Of a stretch of DNA of 64,000 nucleotides, positions 23,016-34,204 are shown piece by piece. The position numbers and the translations under genes were made by a program. Below the pieces are notes generated by a model. It ran no database searches and was not told where the DNA came from. It saw nothing but the letters and a program-made list of their open reading frames with translations. The DNA is taken from the NCBI GenBank assembly GCA_905160935.1, contig CAJHZI010000207.1, forward strand, positions 868,001 to 932,000. The letters run 5' to 3'. This stretch comes from Enchytraeus crypticus. Its lineage: Eukaryota; Annelida; Clitellata; Enchytraeida; Enchytraeidae. Every line of letters starts with the position of its first letter. Position 1 is the first letter of the stretch.

Positions 23016-24060
23016 TAATCACAGGAAGAAAAAGGAAAGAACAAAAACTACTAAAACAACAACTAAACATTTCTATGTTTAGTTAGCAGCGTAAAGAAAT
23101 GCGTAACTGAACAGTGTAACTCAGTAAATAAGTGCAAGTGGTGAGGTGCAAAACTATTCAGTCATTAACTGAATAAATTAATTTTAATTAATTAATTAAT
23201 TAAAATAAATCAATTAATAAATATAATTTGTTTCGATGAGCCAAAAATAATGTTCTGGAAAACAAATTCATATAACTGACAGCCGTAGATGGTAGATGCT
23301 TCTGCTTTCATTCTCTTATATTCTTGGCCTTAACTGAAGAGTTCAAGCTTGAAAAATATCAATAAAGTATTTTGACAACATACATAGAAGGCATAAAGTT
23401 TTAAGATTTAAATTAATCTATTTGAGATTGTGAAATCGTCTAAAAGCAATATCCATGCAGTCGCCCTCTATCAATGCAGTGCCTTTCTTGATGTGTGCTG
23501 CAGAATGATTCCACTAATTCATAAAGAATTAAAATCGAAGTAAATCAAGATTTTTTGGGGTAGGGAAGATTCGAGATTTGGAATTCTAAACGATTTGACA
23601 ACTTGTTCACTTGTCAAGCGGATGATAGAAATATATGGAGGAGTTATATATCTTGGACCTCTCAGTAATGAATGCCGTGAAAATAATGAAGCTGTAATAA
23701 TAATTAAAGGACTTTCAATTAATTACAGCTTCTTTGGAAAACTTTAAACGACGAAAAAACTCATCAATCTGCTAATGCGCGCTAGATTATAATGATAAGT
23801 AAGCCGATATGCTCTGATGTCGGATTGAAAATTACATCTCAGCGGATAGCTCGGCAGGACATTTCCCATCACACAGAAACAGCAGATGATTTTAGTAATG
23901 TGATGTATATTATTATTCCAATGACAGGTAATGAAAGGTCTACGACTGGAAATTGAAATCATGATACTGAGAGAGCGTGTATATTGTCTGCTAAAAAGAT
24001 TGCAAATATTTTGAAATTACATCGCGCAGTAAATTTTTAATTTAGCCGCTCAGGTCAGTG
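23016..24060. other. spacer with an AT palindrome
   Basis: An (ATTA)n palindromic tract at 23184-23216; otherwise nothing recognised. Confidence 0.4.
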
Positions 24061-24087
24061 ACAAAAATGCGTAGAAATGAACGTAAT

Positions 24088-24152
24088 GTTGGTTGAGTTG
24101 GCAGCAATCTTGCCTGATAAACAAGAGGCCATAGGTTCGAAACCTAACTCTC
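24088..24152 (+). repeat. tRNA-derived SINE head
   Basis: GGTTGAGTTGGCAGCAATCT (A box-like) and ATAGGTTCGAAACCTA (B box) are spaced as in a tRNA. The arms do not fold into an intact acceptor stem, so this is a tRNA-derived repeat, not a functional tRNA. Confidence 0.6.
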
Positions 24153-24234
24153 TTTTGTAAAATAGTCTATTACACCTATTTGAAGAATAATTTAAACATC
24201 ATGAAATCCAAGGAAAGCTTTGGCTTCCGCATTA

Positions 24235-24435
24235 ATAACAATAATAATAATAATGATAATAATAATAACCATGGGCCCTATGAATCCCGATGGAGTTGAC
24301 TTTATTAATTGCATAGGCAGACTTATTGCAGAGCAAACCGGCGATAAGCGAGAGACATCTTTTCTTTGGCAAAGGCTTTCCATGACTTTGCAAAGATTTA
24401 ATGCAGTCTGCTTCAACAATTCTTTTAAGCCGATT
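24235..24435 (+). pseudogene. retroelement ORF fragment
   Basis: After an (ATA)n tract the frame reads MGPMNPDGVDFINCIGRLIA, then GDKRETSFLWQRLSMTLQRF and NAVCF. Retroelement pol C-termini in invertebrates carry a similar GPM, F, LG, TGD-RE, FLxQRLSxxxQRxNA pattern. The frame runs on to a stop at about 24508 without further similarity. The recognition is from memory of the pattern and is tentative. Confidence 0.5.
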
Positions 24436-24519
24436 GATGACCTCGAGGCGATTCAGCACGTATTGCTTGAATCGTTTTTATCAAACCCCAGGTTCTTTAA
24501 ACCGGGGTAAATTTAAAAA

Positions 24520-24535
24520 AAAAATAATAATAATC

Positions 24536-24569
<34 letters not shown>

Positions 24570-24628
24570 AGATTTAACGTCCGTTTCCTCATCTAAGGAT
24601 GATGTCAGGAACGTTTGTGTATCAGCAT
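24520..24628 (-). repeat. (ATA)n tail and LINE 3'-end fragment, minus orientation
   Basis: (AAT)n at 24524-24568, then TTTAACGTCCGTTTCCTCAT and GATGATGTCAGGAACGT, the reverse complement of the LINE 3' end at 8330-8370. The microsatellite is the tail of this truncated insertion. Confidence 0.8.
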
Positions 24629-25190
24629 TATTGTTGATACTTAAACAGACCGGTTGATGTTCGAATACTTGAATCATTGAACTCAAATATACATCTTTAT
24701 TTTAACTATCATTCTCTTAGAGAAGATTTGATTGATGGAGAATGTCTATAGGCAGTTTTACTCAATTGTCAACTTCATCTTTACTCCGGCATTGTGCTCT
24801 TATTCCAGTTATAACATGACTCAATTGCAATATAATATACTAATTTTATTCGCGTCATGATTTAAATACCCAAGTATAATTTTGCGAACATTTCGTAACT
24901 CGTTTATACGCCCAGATAGAATGAAACTGAAAAAGACTAAAGGATAATGTATTGAGACTATTAATGACCTTTGTAGCCTAATATTATATTGGCTACGACG
25001 GAGCAGCGATGGACATGTTACTAAAAACTTTGTTAAACTCACCTATAATTCTTATTCCTAACTGTTTAACTAGTTCCCGTCAATCCGACTATTATAGCCA
25101 ATCCGGCTATTAAAGAATTAATTAAGAAGAGCCGGTGAATTAATCAGACAAACAACCTGAACAGAGCGACCGTAATGAAAAACTCTGAAT
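24629..25190. other. spacer, nothing recognised
   Basis: No gene or named repeat. Confidence 0.4.
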
Positions 25191-25194
25191 TCAA

Positions 25195-25262
25195 TAAGCT
25201 ACAACAACAGCAATTAGAGTGCTACTGTCGTCAATGCAACATCGTGTGCTATTGAGTATATT
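25195..25262 (+). repeat. family D fragment
   Basis: CAATTAGAGTGCTACTGTCG and TCAATGCAACATCG match family D at 27783 and 62059 (TTAGAGTGCTA, TCATCAATGACAACATCGAG). Confidence 0.7.
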
Positions 25263-25594
25263 TTAAGAAGACTAACAAATAAAAATATACAAATGGTACG
25301 AAACCCAATATTCGGAAGCCAGGGCAAAAATAGGGAATTAAAGCAAAGGAAGTTGGAATGAGTAGTAAATAATAAATACATGTAATAAATGTTGCCTGAT
25401 TAGTATGATTTAAATGTTCAACTATTTGTTGAAGAAATACTGATATTGTGTGCTATTTCCCAATAAAAATCGTCAAATTGAATTTCTGGATATGTTTCTC
25501 TTGGTTTGTTAAGCAAGCTAATGGTATTAAAATTAGATTGTTTCAAATCTTAGAATTGTGAATTGAACTTAAGAATGCACGTGTTCATAACAGG

Positions 25595-25722
25595 CTACTA
25601 ACGCTATTATGACAACGCTATTAATGCTATTATGACAGTACTATTAATGCTATTATGACAGCGCTATTAATGATATTATGACAGCGCTATTAATGCTATT
25701 ATGACAGTGCTATTAGACGAGT
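25595..25722 (+). repeat. 23-bp minisatellite
   Basis: About five copies of GCTATTATGACAGCGCTATT plus AAT. Confidence 0.9.
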
Positions 25723-26855
25723 AGCCTATGACTGTAGCAACTTACCAATGATTCTGGTGTTGTTTGCTAACTTGTCACATGTTTTGCAGATGCGCACTGT
25801 GCAGTGTGCAGTGTACACATACTAAAGCGATTGTGGCCTTTTGTTACTAGGCTACCTAACAGTTCATTTTTCACGTTCGAAGCTAGTACTTTGTTCTACA
25901 TTGAATGGTGTCCGAATTAAAATGGTATAAAATTATAACTAAATATAACTAAATGGTGCAGTGATTGGCTGATTCCACATTCTGAAACGATAACGAATAT
26001 CTTGTCTTATAGTAGTGACACCTGGAGAAAGGGTTGACACTTTTAGCTACCGGTTCTTCAAAAACGACGACATATCAACGAGTTACTAAAAATAATTGAT
26101 ATAGCCAGGCTTGTAGTCCTCGAGACCTGATCTTGGTTTCGAGACCGCTTGAGGCCGGATTTTTTCGGTCTGGGTTTTAGTCTCGAAGGAACCGGTCTTG
26201 GTCTTGGTCTCGAGTGATTGGTCTCGGATATTTTCGAGTCAACTTCAGTGACCTATAGGCCTATTATTTTAATTATTTTCAAGAAGTTGTGAACTAACAA
26301 GTTGCAAGAATTATATACACATGTATGTATGATGTAGTGCAATAACGTGCTCTACCATAAAGTGTCGTCTACAGATAATAGATCGAGTAGATACTTTCAA
26401 ATTCAAAGCAGATATGGGAAACTCAATTGACACTAATATCAAACGGTAATATTAAGAATATATCAGACTATATTTAGAAAAAACATTAATGTCCTAGTAT
26501 ACGGCACTAATTCGTGAAGGCTTCTTACACCAGTCTAGTCAATTCTTACGGCTTTCATTTAGAAATTTTGTATGAATCACGGTCTAATTCGTTTTTGAAA
26601 GAATCATACCTAATCGCTAATCTATAAGGACATTACCCCCACTGGACAAAGTTGTATGTCTCATTTGATTTAAGTTACACAGCCTTCTGGTACACGGTCT
26701 TCTAAATTAATTACTCTTGTGAGACCTAGCTATCCTTCACTCTCTCAGCTATCCAATCGTACTTTCCAGCTTGCTCATCGCAGATTTGGAGTTCTCTTCT
26801 GTCTACTCTTCGTTCGAAAGTCTTCTTTTTAATCTTTTAGATTCAGCCACAGCAC
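25723..26855. other. spacer with a GAGACC-rich element remnant
   Basis: About 26111-26245 holds inverted GTCTCGAGACC-like motifs (CTTGTAGTCCTCGAGACC, then GGTCTTGGTCTCGAG). These look like one end of a DNA transposon, but the partner end was not found. Confidence 0.4.
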
Positions 26856-26858
26856 AAG

Positions 26859-26859
<1 letters not shown>

Positions 26860-26928
<69 letters not shown>

Positions 26929-26952
26929 ATATATATATATGCGCATATATAT

Positions 26953-26996
<44 letters not shown>

Positions 26997-26997
26997 G

Positions 26998-27031
<34 letters not shown>

Positions 27032-27068
27032 CGTATATATATATGCGTATATATATATATATAAATAT
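26860..27068. repeat. (TA)n microsatellite with ATGCGC/ACGT interruptions
   Basis: About 200 bp of TA repeat; the apparent tyrosine-isoleucine frames on both strands are artefacts. Confidence 0.93.
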
Positions 27069-27264
27069 ATCTGTCACCCACGTAACTTATTAGTTAAGAA
27101 CTTAAGGTCTCGATCAGAACATAGAAAAGTAATTTTATCATGTAGTGTTCCTTACCAAATTGTTTAAGTATCTGATATTGTCTTAGTTAAATGAAAATTT
27201 TTATATAAATTTGCAAAATAGACTTTTGAAAGCAAATATCCTAGTGGAATAGATTTTTGAGTAT

Positions 27265-27398
27265 GATATACTCATAGGAGCTGAGAAAGGCATTGTGGGT
27301 CCACCTCGAAAACGGACGATAGAGTTGAGTGGAGGCTTTATATACATGTACCATGCATATGCCAGATGGCAGTGCACTATGAGAGAGATTCTAATACA
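27265..27398 (+). repeat. SINE-B, shortened copy
   Basis: GAGCTGAGAAAGGCATTGTG, a TCCACCTCG block and, after a deletion, ATGGCAGTGCACTATGAGAG AGATTC follow the SINE-B order. Confidence 0.65.
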
Positions 27399-27644
27399 TC
27401 CACCAAATTGAACGGATGTGTTTTGCAAAAATTGTTGTGCCATACTCTAAACAAGCTTCTAGGCCTATTGTCGATATATCTGCATATAGGTTTCAGTTTG
27501 AAACTATTGGACATGTACATCTCCATGACAAAGGAATGTGCTTAGAATACCACATTTTTTAAATTATCATAATAAATTCTGATAGCAATACAACTGCTGT
27601 TGGGAAAGAAGGCATTTCCAATGGGATACCTCCATATTATTTGG

Positions 27645-27682
27645 ATACACACACGCATAAATAAACACGCACACACACTTAC
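27645..27682 (+). repeat. (AC)n-rich tract
   Basis: ACACACACGCATAAATAAAC and CACGCACACACAC; related to the module at 282-455. Confidence 0.6.
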
Positions 27683-27763
27683 TTGCATACAAACTTCGAT
27701 CAAGGTGTGCATCTTCCTCATCAGAAATTCATGGATTCAGCCCTAGATATAGATGAGCAGCAG

Positions 27764-27930
27764 GCTTATTATTTAATAACAACAATTAGAGTGCTACCAT
27801 CATCAATGACAACATCGAGCATAATTGAGACAAAATCAAGCCGGCGAGCAAAAAAAAGAAAGTCCAAAAACGGCGAAAATTCCAAAATCCAGATAATCAA
27901 TCCAAAGTTATTTGACATGAAAGTTTTCAA
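27764..27930 (+). repeat. interspersed family D copy
   Basis: From ACAACAATTAGAGTGCTAC through TCATCAATGACAACATCGAG, ATTGAGACAAAATCAAGCCG and CAAAATCCAGATAATCAATC it matches 62050-62185 closely. A frame (TTIRVLPSSMTTSS, then ETKSSRR) is conserved in both copies, but the copies are too short to say whether it was ever coding. Confidence 0.8.
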
Positions 27931-28560
27931 TCTGTACTTGATTAGATAATAGTAAGTGAATACAAAACTTTATTTGCATGTAGGAATATATAATTTGGGT
28001 CATTTGACAAAGAACTGAAGCAAAATGTACAATAATTTTCCGGTAGAGTGTATTAGAGACCTAATGCTAGTTATATAAAATGACAGCAAGGTTTATAAAC
28101 TATGAAGAATGCATTAATCTAACATGCAAAATAATTGAATGTCGGTATATACACTACAATAAAAAATCAGCCGAATAGAAACTGAAGAAACATAAAATAT
28201 TAAACAATAATAATTATACAATCAAATGTGGAGTCTAAAGTCCAAATATATCAAAGTGGTACCTTGTTGTCTTTGCAAAAATTGGCAACAAACGACATAC
28301 ATATATGATAAGTCACTAAAGCAGGCGTTTCTGATAACTACCGCAAATCAATAAATTACACATTCGTATCATAAATCATTCTTTTCATAAATTGGCCTAA
28401 CTCCTTTAAGCAGTGAATCGTGCACATTATTATATAAAATTACTCTCAGCAATCTCTGCACAAAAATATTTTATGTAGCTAGTAAGCGAATTACAAACGT
28501 CGATAATTAGGCCTATACAAAAATGTCTTCGGTTTTAAATAGTTGGAACAAAACCTAACT
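27931..28560. other. spacer, nothing recognised
   Basis: AT-rich with no gene signal. Confidence 0.4.
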
Positions 28561-28574
28561 TTTTTCTTTTTTTA

Positions 28575-28690
28575 TACGGAAAATGCAATAAATTGCCTGA
28601 CGGTTTAAACATGTGCTAATAAAAGTGATAGATATCAACATTGTTGATCATTTCACTATAATACGTGTGTTTATACCAACGTGGAGTGCA
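28575..28690 (+). repeat. SINE-V 3' part, plus orientation
   Basis: GGTTTAAACATGTGCTAATA, AAAGTGATAGATATCAACAT and TGTTGATCATTTCACTATAA match the reverse complement of the minus copies at 32095 and 49845. Confidence 0.8.
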
Positions 28691-29126
28691 AATGCAAGTG
28701 TGCTGAACATCCAGAGCTCACTTTAACTTATACTAGTAACAGTAAGTCATTACTGCAATACTACATACACTTGATGGAATATTAAAACACTGCTTTTAAA
28801 AAATGGTTACATGTATCTTACTACGATTTAAAGAAGCTGCAGGTTTAGAAGGCATACACTACACAATACAATATAATTGATTTTAAAAAGCTTTAACTCT
28901 AAGTTGAATTTCTGCTTCGGTATATTTTTATAACTGCCACCTACACAGTCGAATTGAGTTTCGAAAAAGTTGTCTGTCAGACTCTCCTGTAGCCCTACTT
29001 GTCATTGCTTATCACTGCTTATCATTAATTACAAATGCTAGGAATTGCTTACAACGCGGTATAGCACCTTATCATCATCACTTTCTTGTATCACCTTAAC
29101 GATGTCGGAGAGGTGGCTCAGATCCT
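28691..29126. other. 3' flank of the 82-aa gene
   Basis: AT-rich; includes a short run of TTATCACTGCTTATCATT repeats near 29005. No recognisable element. Confidence 0.4.
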
Positions 29127-29375
29127 CTAGCAAAGCGGTTTCATGCCGACCATATTTTCTGCAAACTGATACGGAAACTGGATAATACCAAGCAAGGCAT
29201 CCGTGACTCCCTTGATGGGATCAATGCAGGCACCAAAAGGTAATAGGAAAACATAAACCCATGCAATCAAGAATCCAATGGGCCAGCCAATAAATATGAG
29301 TAGCAGAAACCAAATAAGGGCCCACAGAAGTCCTGGGCATAAATCGGCCTTTCCCATACCCTCTCCAGTGCCCAT
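29127..29375 (-). CDS. 82-aa hydrophobic-hairpin membrane protein
   Basis: A single-exon frame of 82 codons. The ATG lies in AAAGATGG (A at -3, G at +4), and an in-frame TAA 30 nt upstream fixes the start. Residues 1-12 are Gly-rich and soluble. Residues 15-49 are a long hydrophobic stretch split by Trp31-Pro32 (LIFIGWPIGF), suggesting two membrane helices or a re-entrant hairpin. Residues 51-75 form an amphipathic segment (IDPIKGVTDALLGIIQFPYQ), and the protein ends MKPLC. Cys13, Cys50 and Cys82 could be lipidated. I recall short uncharacterised invertebrate proteins of this layout (CPG..LW...FIGWP..., PFGAC..P.KG, AENM, PLC), so it appears to be a real conserved family, but I know no function. 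Codon use and the intact frame support coding, and no repeat overlaps it. Confidence 0.75.
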   Translation of the reverse strand: MGTGEGMGKADLCPGLLWALIWFLLLIFIGWPIGFLIAWVYVFLLPFGACIDPIKGVTDALLGIIQFPYQFAENMVGMKPLC

Positions 29376-29880
29376 CTTTCTTGAACTATGTATTGGATTT
29401 TCTTAAGAGTCGATGGAAATCAGTCTTTCCGTCACAGTTTAGGGGTTTCTCTCGGTTTTCTTATCGCCAATAGCTGCTTGCTGTGAATTCTTATTTCTTG
29501 TTTTAGGGGCTTTCAATTTATTGTTTACGGTAATACTAATACTCAATGGTTGTTCTAAATTCCAATGAATGCAAATATTTGTAAAATAAATTTATTGATG
29601 AAATTGCTAGAGATTCTGAATATTCGCCTTTAAAATCCTCCACTGTTGAATTATTTTCATACAGCCGACTGATTGCCCTATTCGTCCTACGACTGTAGCG
29701 CCAAATGCCTTTGGATTTACGTATAATTAATGATAATTACACAAAGAACAGAGATAATGAAACAATTGAGTCCAGCAAGAGAGTTCCTTTATTAAACAAA
29801 TGATTGGCTAAATCATTTATTGTGGATTCTACAACAGAAAACACAGTATTAGAGTCAAATAAATAAAAACAGTAGGTCTT
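29376..29880. other. upstream flank of the 82-aa gene
   Basis: Presumed promoter region, but no TATA box at a sensible distance. The rest is AT-rich spacer. Confidence 0.35.
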
Positions 29881-29884
29881 AATT

Positions 29885-30180
29885 GAATCTTGAAAAGAAT
29901 AAATAATTTTCTCTTCTTGTTTTTCTCTGTCAACATTCTCTAGCAAGTTTAAGACTTATCTTTTCCCACCATAGACATAATCAAACTACCCTACCATTTT
30001 TTGATCACCGGACTGGCTTTCGTTTAGGACCTTACTTCTCCTCAGCACATTTCTTTTGCTGATTGGTCTGGGTGAACTGATCTGTAGTGATGTGTGCTGT
30101 TGGGAACGTCCCTGACATCATCCCTGGATGAGGAAAAGGATGTTAAGCCTTTATTACTACTATTATTATTATTATATTAT
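29885..30180 (+). mobile_element. LINE 3' end (second copy), plus orientation
   Basis: TTCTCTTCTTGTTTTTCTCT, CAACATTCTCTAGCAAG, CCCACCATAGACATAATCAA, TGATCACCGGACTGGCTTTC, CTCCTCAGCACATTTCTTT, CTGATCTGTAGTGATGT, then TCCCTGACATCATCCCTGGA and (ATT)n. It is the reverse complement of 8317-8580 and so the same LINE family, truncated about 300 bp from its end. Confidence 0.9.
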
Positions 30181-30570
30181 TTAAAGTCATATTTGCATCT
30201 CTGTAATACATTCTCATCAAAGTTGTTTTTTATATTAATCTTCATGCCACATCTTCAACGCATTGTCATTCAAACCATCCTTTGTCCTTTCCAATCCATT
30301 TCACTTCCTGTAAGCATACTTGTCATCAACAAAGCATATTATTTCATAGATTTATCTCCAATAATTGCTCCTTAAATAATTCGTAATACCTTTCATTGAA
30401 TCAGTCATTACTGTCTCCGAATAGAAATTGAATATTAGAACTTTGATTATAGCTTTCTAATTACTTTGCAAATTATAGCATTAAAACATTAATTTATTTA
30501 ATACATTAAATCTTTAATTTACTTAATTCAGAAATTAATACATATAGCTGGTATCAAATTATACATATAT
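30181..30570. other. spacer, nothing recognised
   Basis: AT-rich. Confidence 0.4.
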
Positions 30571-30574
30571 AGCC

Positions 30575-30698
30575 ATCTCTCTCTCCTAGTGCACTGCCTA
30601 CTGGCAGGTCCATGGTATATAAAGCGTCCACTCTTTTCTATTTCGGCTTTCCTCTTCATATTCACATATGAGTCTTTGACTTTCCTCTTCATATCTAC
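30575..30698 (-). repeat. SINE-B fragment, minus orientation
   Basis: CTCTCTCTCCTAGTGCACTG, CCTACTGGCAGGTCCATGGT, then TCTTCATATTCACATATGAG repeated once as TCTTCATATCTACATATGAG. The hAT element at 30707 inserted at its edge. Confidence 0.8.
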
Positions 30699-30721
30699 AT
30701 ATGAGTTAGAGATGGGAATCG

Positions 30722-30885
30722 AACCGAACCCGAACCGAACCGAACCCTAAAATCTAGAATTTTGATCGAACCGAACTCGAACCCAGACTCTGACCGAACC
30801 CGAACCGAACCCGAACACAGACTCTGGCCGAACCCGAACCAAACCCAGACTTCGTCCAAACCGAACTGAACCAAACTCTTATAGT
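30722..30885 (+). repeat. (CCGAA)-type subterminal minisatellite
   Basis: Tandem CCGAACCCGAACCGAA units with GACTCTGACCG spacers, inside the left end of the hAT element; such arrays may serve as subterminal transposase sites. Confidence 0.85.
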
Positions 30886-31039
30886 TCCTTTCTTCCAGCC
30901 TGACATGAAATAAAGATAGTAAGAACAATACAAATATATATTATTTTTTGCATTTACATGTCTTACAGTATCTAACAGCATATATTCAGGTAAGGCTGGT
31001 TCCGACACAAATTTTAAAATGGTTGCCGTACAAAGGAAT

Positions 31040-31166
31040 GGTAGCGGGAAGCGAGACGGGCCTACAGAAGATAATGGATAGTCTGAATGATACGGCATTG
31101 AAATATGGAATGAAGATTAACATCAAAGAGACAAAAGTGATGAGAGTATTCCATAAAAATCTGAAA
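31040..31166 (+). pseudogene. LINE reverse-transcriptase fragment nested in hAT element
   Basis: The frame reads AGSETGLQKIMDSLNDTALK then YGMKINIKETKVMRV. This is the RT palm/thumb block of non-LTR elements (LQ.ILD.LN....KYGMKIN.KKTKVM). The YADD box that should lie upstream is not in frame. It is a captured or inserted fragment. Confidence 0.8.
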
Positions 31167-32094
31167 ATGCTTGACTCCATCTGATTTGTTCTTGTTAAAT
31201 TCAAATTATGAATTTTTTCTAATTTTATTGCGCTACCTTAATATTTTTGCAGCCAGATTTACAAATAATTATATATGCCATTCTATATGTGTTAAGACTA
31301 TCTGGGGTAAATAATTTTGCACCATAGCAATGCAATAGTTTCATAACTATTTTCGAAACTTCATAGTTGATCTGAGAGTTTCAATTTTGAAACCCTAAGG
31401 TAAATTATGAAGCCTATTACTGGTCAGTTGATAGCAAACGGTGTATATTATGATCATTTTTCTATGGAAGTACACGTGTTTACCAAATCATCTTTATTTG
31501 ACATTTTTATGTTACTAAATTGCACTTTGTCTTTGAAATATTGGATCAAATTTTAGCCAAGACATTTCCACTTAATTATAAACGTATCTAATATATAGGC
31601 CTATAGTGACAAAAAAATTTAATAAATTGAGGAAGCATTCTATTTGCTCGTTATAATCAAGGAGAATATTTCAGATACAATAATAAAGTTAAATATCTAT
31701 ATTATGACCATTTGTTGGTCAACCTCCAATATTTGAAGAAATGTACAGGAATAAATACCACTTCTCTCCTTTTTTCATTGTCATATTTTTATCCAGGTGG
31801 AAAAAATGTGGCAGCTATTATGACTTAATGAATTTTTAAGCATATTTACCAACCGAATAAGCATACTTTACGAATCGAACCGAACCCGAACTCTGGAAAT
31901 TCATAAAATTCCCATCTCTAATATGAGTGAGTCTTTAAATCAACTAACATACCTAATCTCGGCCTGCCTCATATAGTCATAGCAAACATGATCATAATCT
32001 TCATCGTCATCTTTAACTTAAGCCGTAACTTTCTGTTGGAGAAGACTAGTTAACAGTTAAGGTATAAGATAAATAAGTAACTTAAATAAATCAC

Positions 32095-32340
32095 CGGCTG
32101 TATAGTAAAACACGCATTATAGTGAAATGATCAACTATGCTGATACCTATCACTTTTTATAAAATCACATGTTTAAACCGGTAGGCAATTTAGACCATTT
32201 TCCGTGCAACCAGTCCAGTGAATATCCGAGATTTTACTCTCAGATCAGCACGGATGAGATTCGAACCCACGAGGGTTCAATTCACTTCGGGAACTGTCAT
32301 TAAAACTGAATGACCTTACCCCTACGCTAAGAAGACATTT
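32095..32340 (-). repeat. SINE-V, near full length, minus orientation
   Basis: On the minus strand: an A box-like TAGCGTAGGGGTAAGG, a B box CGTGGGTTCGAATCTCAT, CTGATCTGAGAGTAAAATCT, then GGTTTAAACATGTGATT and GTTGATCATTTCACTATAAT. tRNA-derived. Other copies: 28575, 49845, 62487 and 63205. Confidence 0.88.
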
Positions 32341-33720
32341 GCACAATCTGTACTGCACGCATAACAAACTGATATATAGTTCAACTTGGTGCAAATGTCA
32401 ATTTCGTGTAAGCCTAATGCTTCAATTTCATCTATGCCCATTAGGCCCAATACACCACACGAATAGCTGTTGTATTCCACTGCATAGGCGTAACTAGCGT
32501 GTTTATATAGGAGTAAACCGTATGTGCTGAGGTTACCAGCAAGCCTGGTGCAGAGACCACTAGGCGTTGTTCAGAGTTAGGCTGAAAGGTTTCAGTTAAC
32601 TGTCTATTAGTTCCTCACTGCAGGCAATCACGGATATGAAAAATTTTAACGAAACCGGTTATATAATGCATATCACTTTTGATATCATAAAAATTATAAA
32701 GTATAAACTATCACTTATTTTTCTGTTACACTCACCACGAACGTAAGATTAAATCCATCAAACTGGGCACTTACTATAGATGGTTTATTACTAACAGTGA
32801 ATATCACGAGTTCTATAAATATCTATTAAATATCTATTATAAATATCTATATAAATATTTATTAAATATAAATATCTATAAATGTAAATATCTATTTTAT
32901 TTTATTCTGTTAATTTTATTTTGCTTTTCTGCGTGTATACTGCACATGCACATCAAGACTCCTGAAGACTGGGACAAAATTGCATACCACTAGTTATATG
33001 TATATTAATAACTTCAGAAATAATTAAAATATTTTCGCAATTCAAGGTCTTCTAGAGGAGTAATTCTGGCAAACAACCTGTAAACTGTATGCAAAAATTT
33101 ACATTTAAATATTTAAACTATTTAAACATGTTAGCCAAAGGGGTTAAAGTCCTAGCTCTCAATTTTCCTGAGGTGCGTTCCCCTGCTATGGGCCCATATT
33201 GGACACGAGGAAACATTTTAATACATTAGAGAGGGGTCTGAAACATTCTGACCCATCCCCTACCTCTTATATCCTACTTTAACTACTGGGTTAGCCTACA
33301 TTTTCTTTTGAAAAGTCAGCTACTAAGAGCTACTGTGATGGACTACAGCTATGAACTATGACAAATATATTACAATCATATATTCTAATTGAAGAATTTA
33401 TATTGAACTCTCAAGTCATTAAGCATCTAAACATTTTCCAACTCAAACTACTTTCCATTTTGATCACATTGAAAACATGAACATGCTTAGAGCACTACCG
33501 TACTGATATTTCCAATTTTGACATTTATGCTGCTTTTCTCGCATAGGCTAGTTATTAATGAATGTTGACTTTTGCTGGATATCACTCTACCTAATATCGC
33601 AGCTAAAGCGATAACTAAGCATTCATAGTGAACTATGCAGGCTTAGTTTTTCATGATTTCCATTTTTGTGTCCGGAACACTGAAGATTAGAGCAACCGTC
33701 AACTACATGTGTCGTACGAG
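32341..33720. other. spacer with an (AAATATCTAT)n tract
   Basis: Short ATAAATATCTAT repeats at 32815-32895. Around 33172-33260 is a GC-richer patch (TATGGGCCCATATTGG) without an identifiable element. Confidence 0.4.
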
Positions 33721-33724
33721 GTGA

Positions 33725-33930
33725 CAGAGCAATGACTGAGGAAGGCAACAAGAAACCGCATCAGAAGCCTTTTCCCCAAGCTATCAGTTTTATACGGTAT
33801 GCATGATGCTTAGCTTTAGTAAAGGGATTAACTTGTTGATCTATGGAGTGCTCCTTTAAGGAGCGTGAAAGCAGACTCTAAGTACCTTAGGTCACTTGGA
33901 AGAACAATGTAGAGAGAGATGAACTAAGAA
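33725..33930 (+). repeat. SINE-B, near full length, plus orientation
   Basis: ACTGAGGAAGGCAACAAGAA, ACCGCATCAGAAGCCTTTTC, AAAGGGATTAACTTGTTGAT, CTATGGAGTGCTCC, GAGCGTGAAAGCAGACTCTA and a GAGAGAGATGAA end. Confidence 0.85.
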
Positions 33931-34204
33931 TAGACCTATATTATCACACGGTCATTTATTCTATGTTGACTGTAGTGGTATTTGAACACAGTTCTACAGA
34001 CATTGTGATTCAGAGGACACGATCAAAACGTCCAGCCCAAACCTTTCCATTGCATTTAAGGCAGCCAACTTGGAACTTTAGAGTCGTTTTCGCAGATAGA
34101 AATACATTATTAGCGACAAATCAGTCCAGCGAAAAGCAGAATTTAGCATCATGATTATTTATCCGAGTATCAGCATCTATTGACTATCTCAACCTAGAAT
34201 ATTT

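Larger units (their letters stand above)
30707..31920. mobile_element. hAT-type element with perfect 8-bp TSD
   Basis: Thirteen-bp perfect inverted termini TAGAGATGGGAAT (30707-30719 and complement at 31908-31920) are flanked by identical ATATGAGT at 30699-30706 and 31921-31928. Length 1214 bp. Subterminal GAACCGAACCC repeats are abundant at the left (to about 30885) and present once at the right (about 31873-31892), in direct orientation. No transposase is visible, so it is non-autonomous. An RT fragment is nested inside. Confidence 0.93.

Noticed and set aside
24088-24152. Possible functional tRNA gene
   Set aside because: A and B boxes are present but the acceptor and anticodon stems do not pair; same verdict for 35505-35605, 48270-48345, 51190-51260 and 59842-59905.
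26111-26245. CTCGAGACC-rich segment as a complete DNA transposon
   Set aside because: Only one end-like region seen; no matching opposite terminus or target duplication within the following kilobases.
26771-27081. Tyr-Ile repeat proteins on both strands
   Set aside because: Pure TA-microsatellite translation; the same applies to frames at 1274-1632, 12155-12427, 38100-38342, 39185-39433 and 60515-60904.
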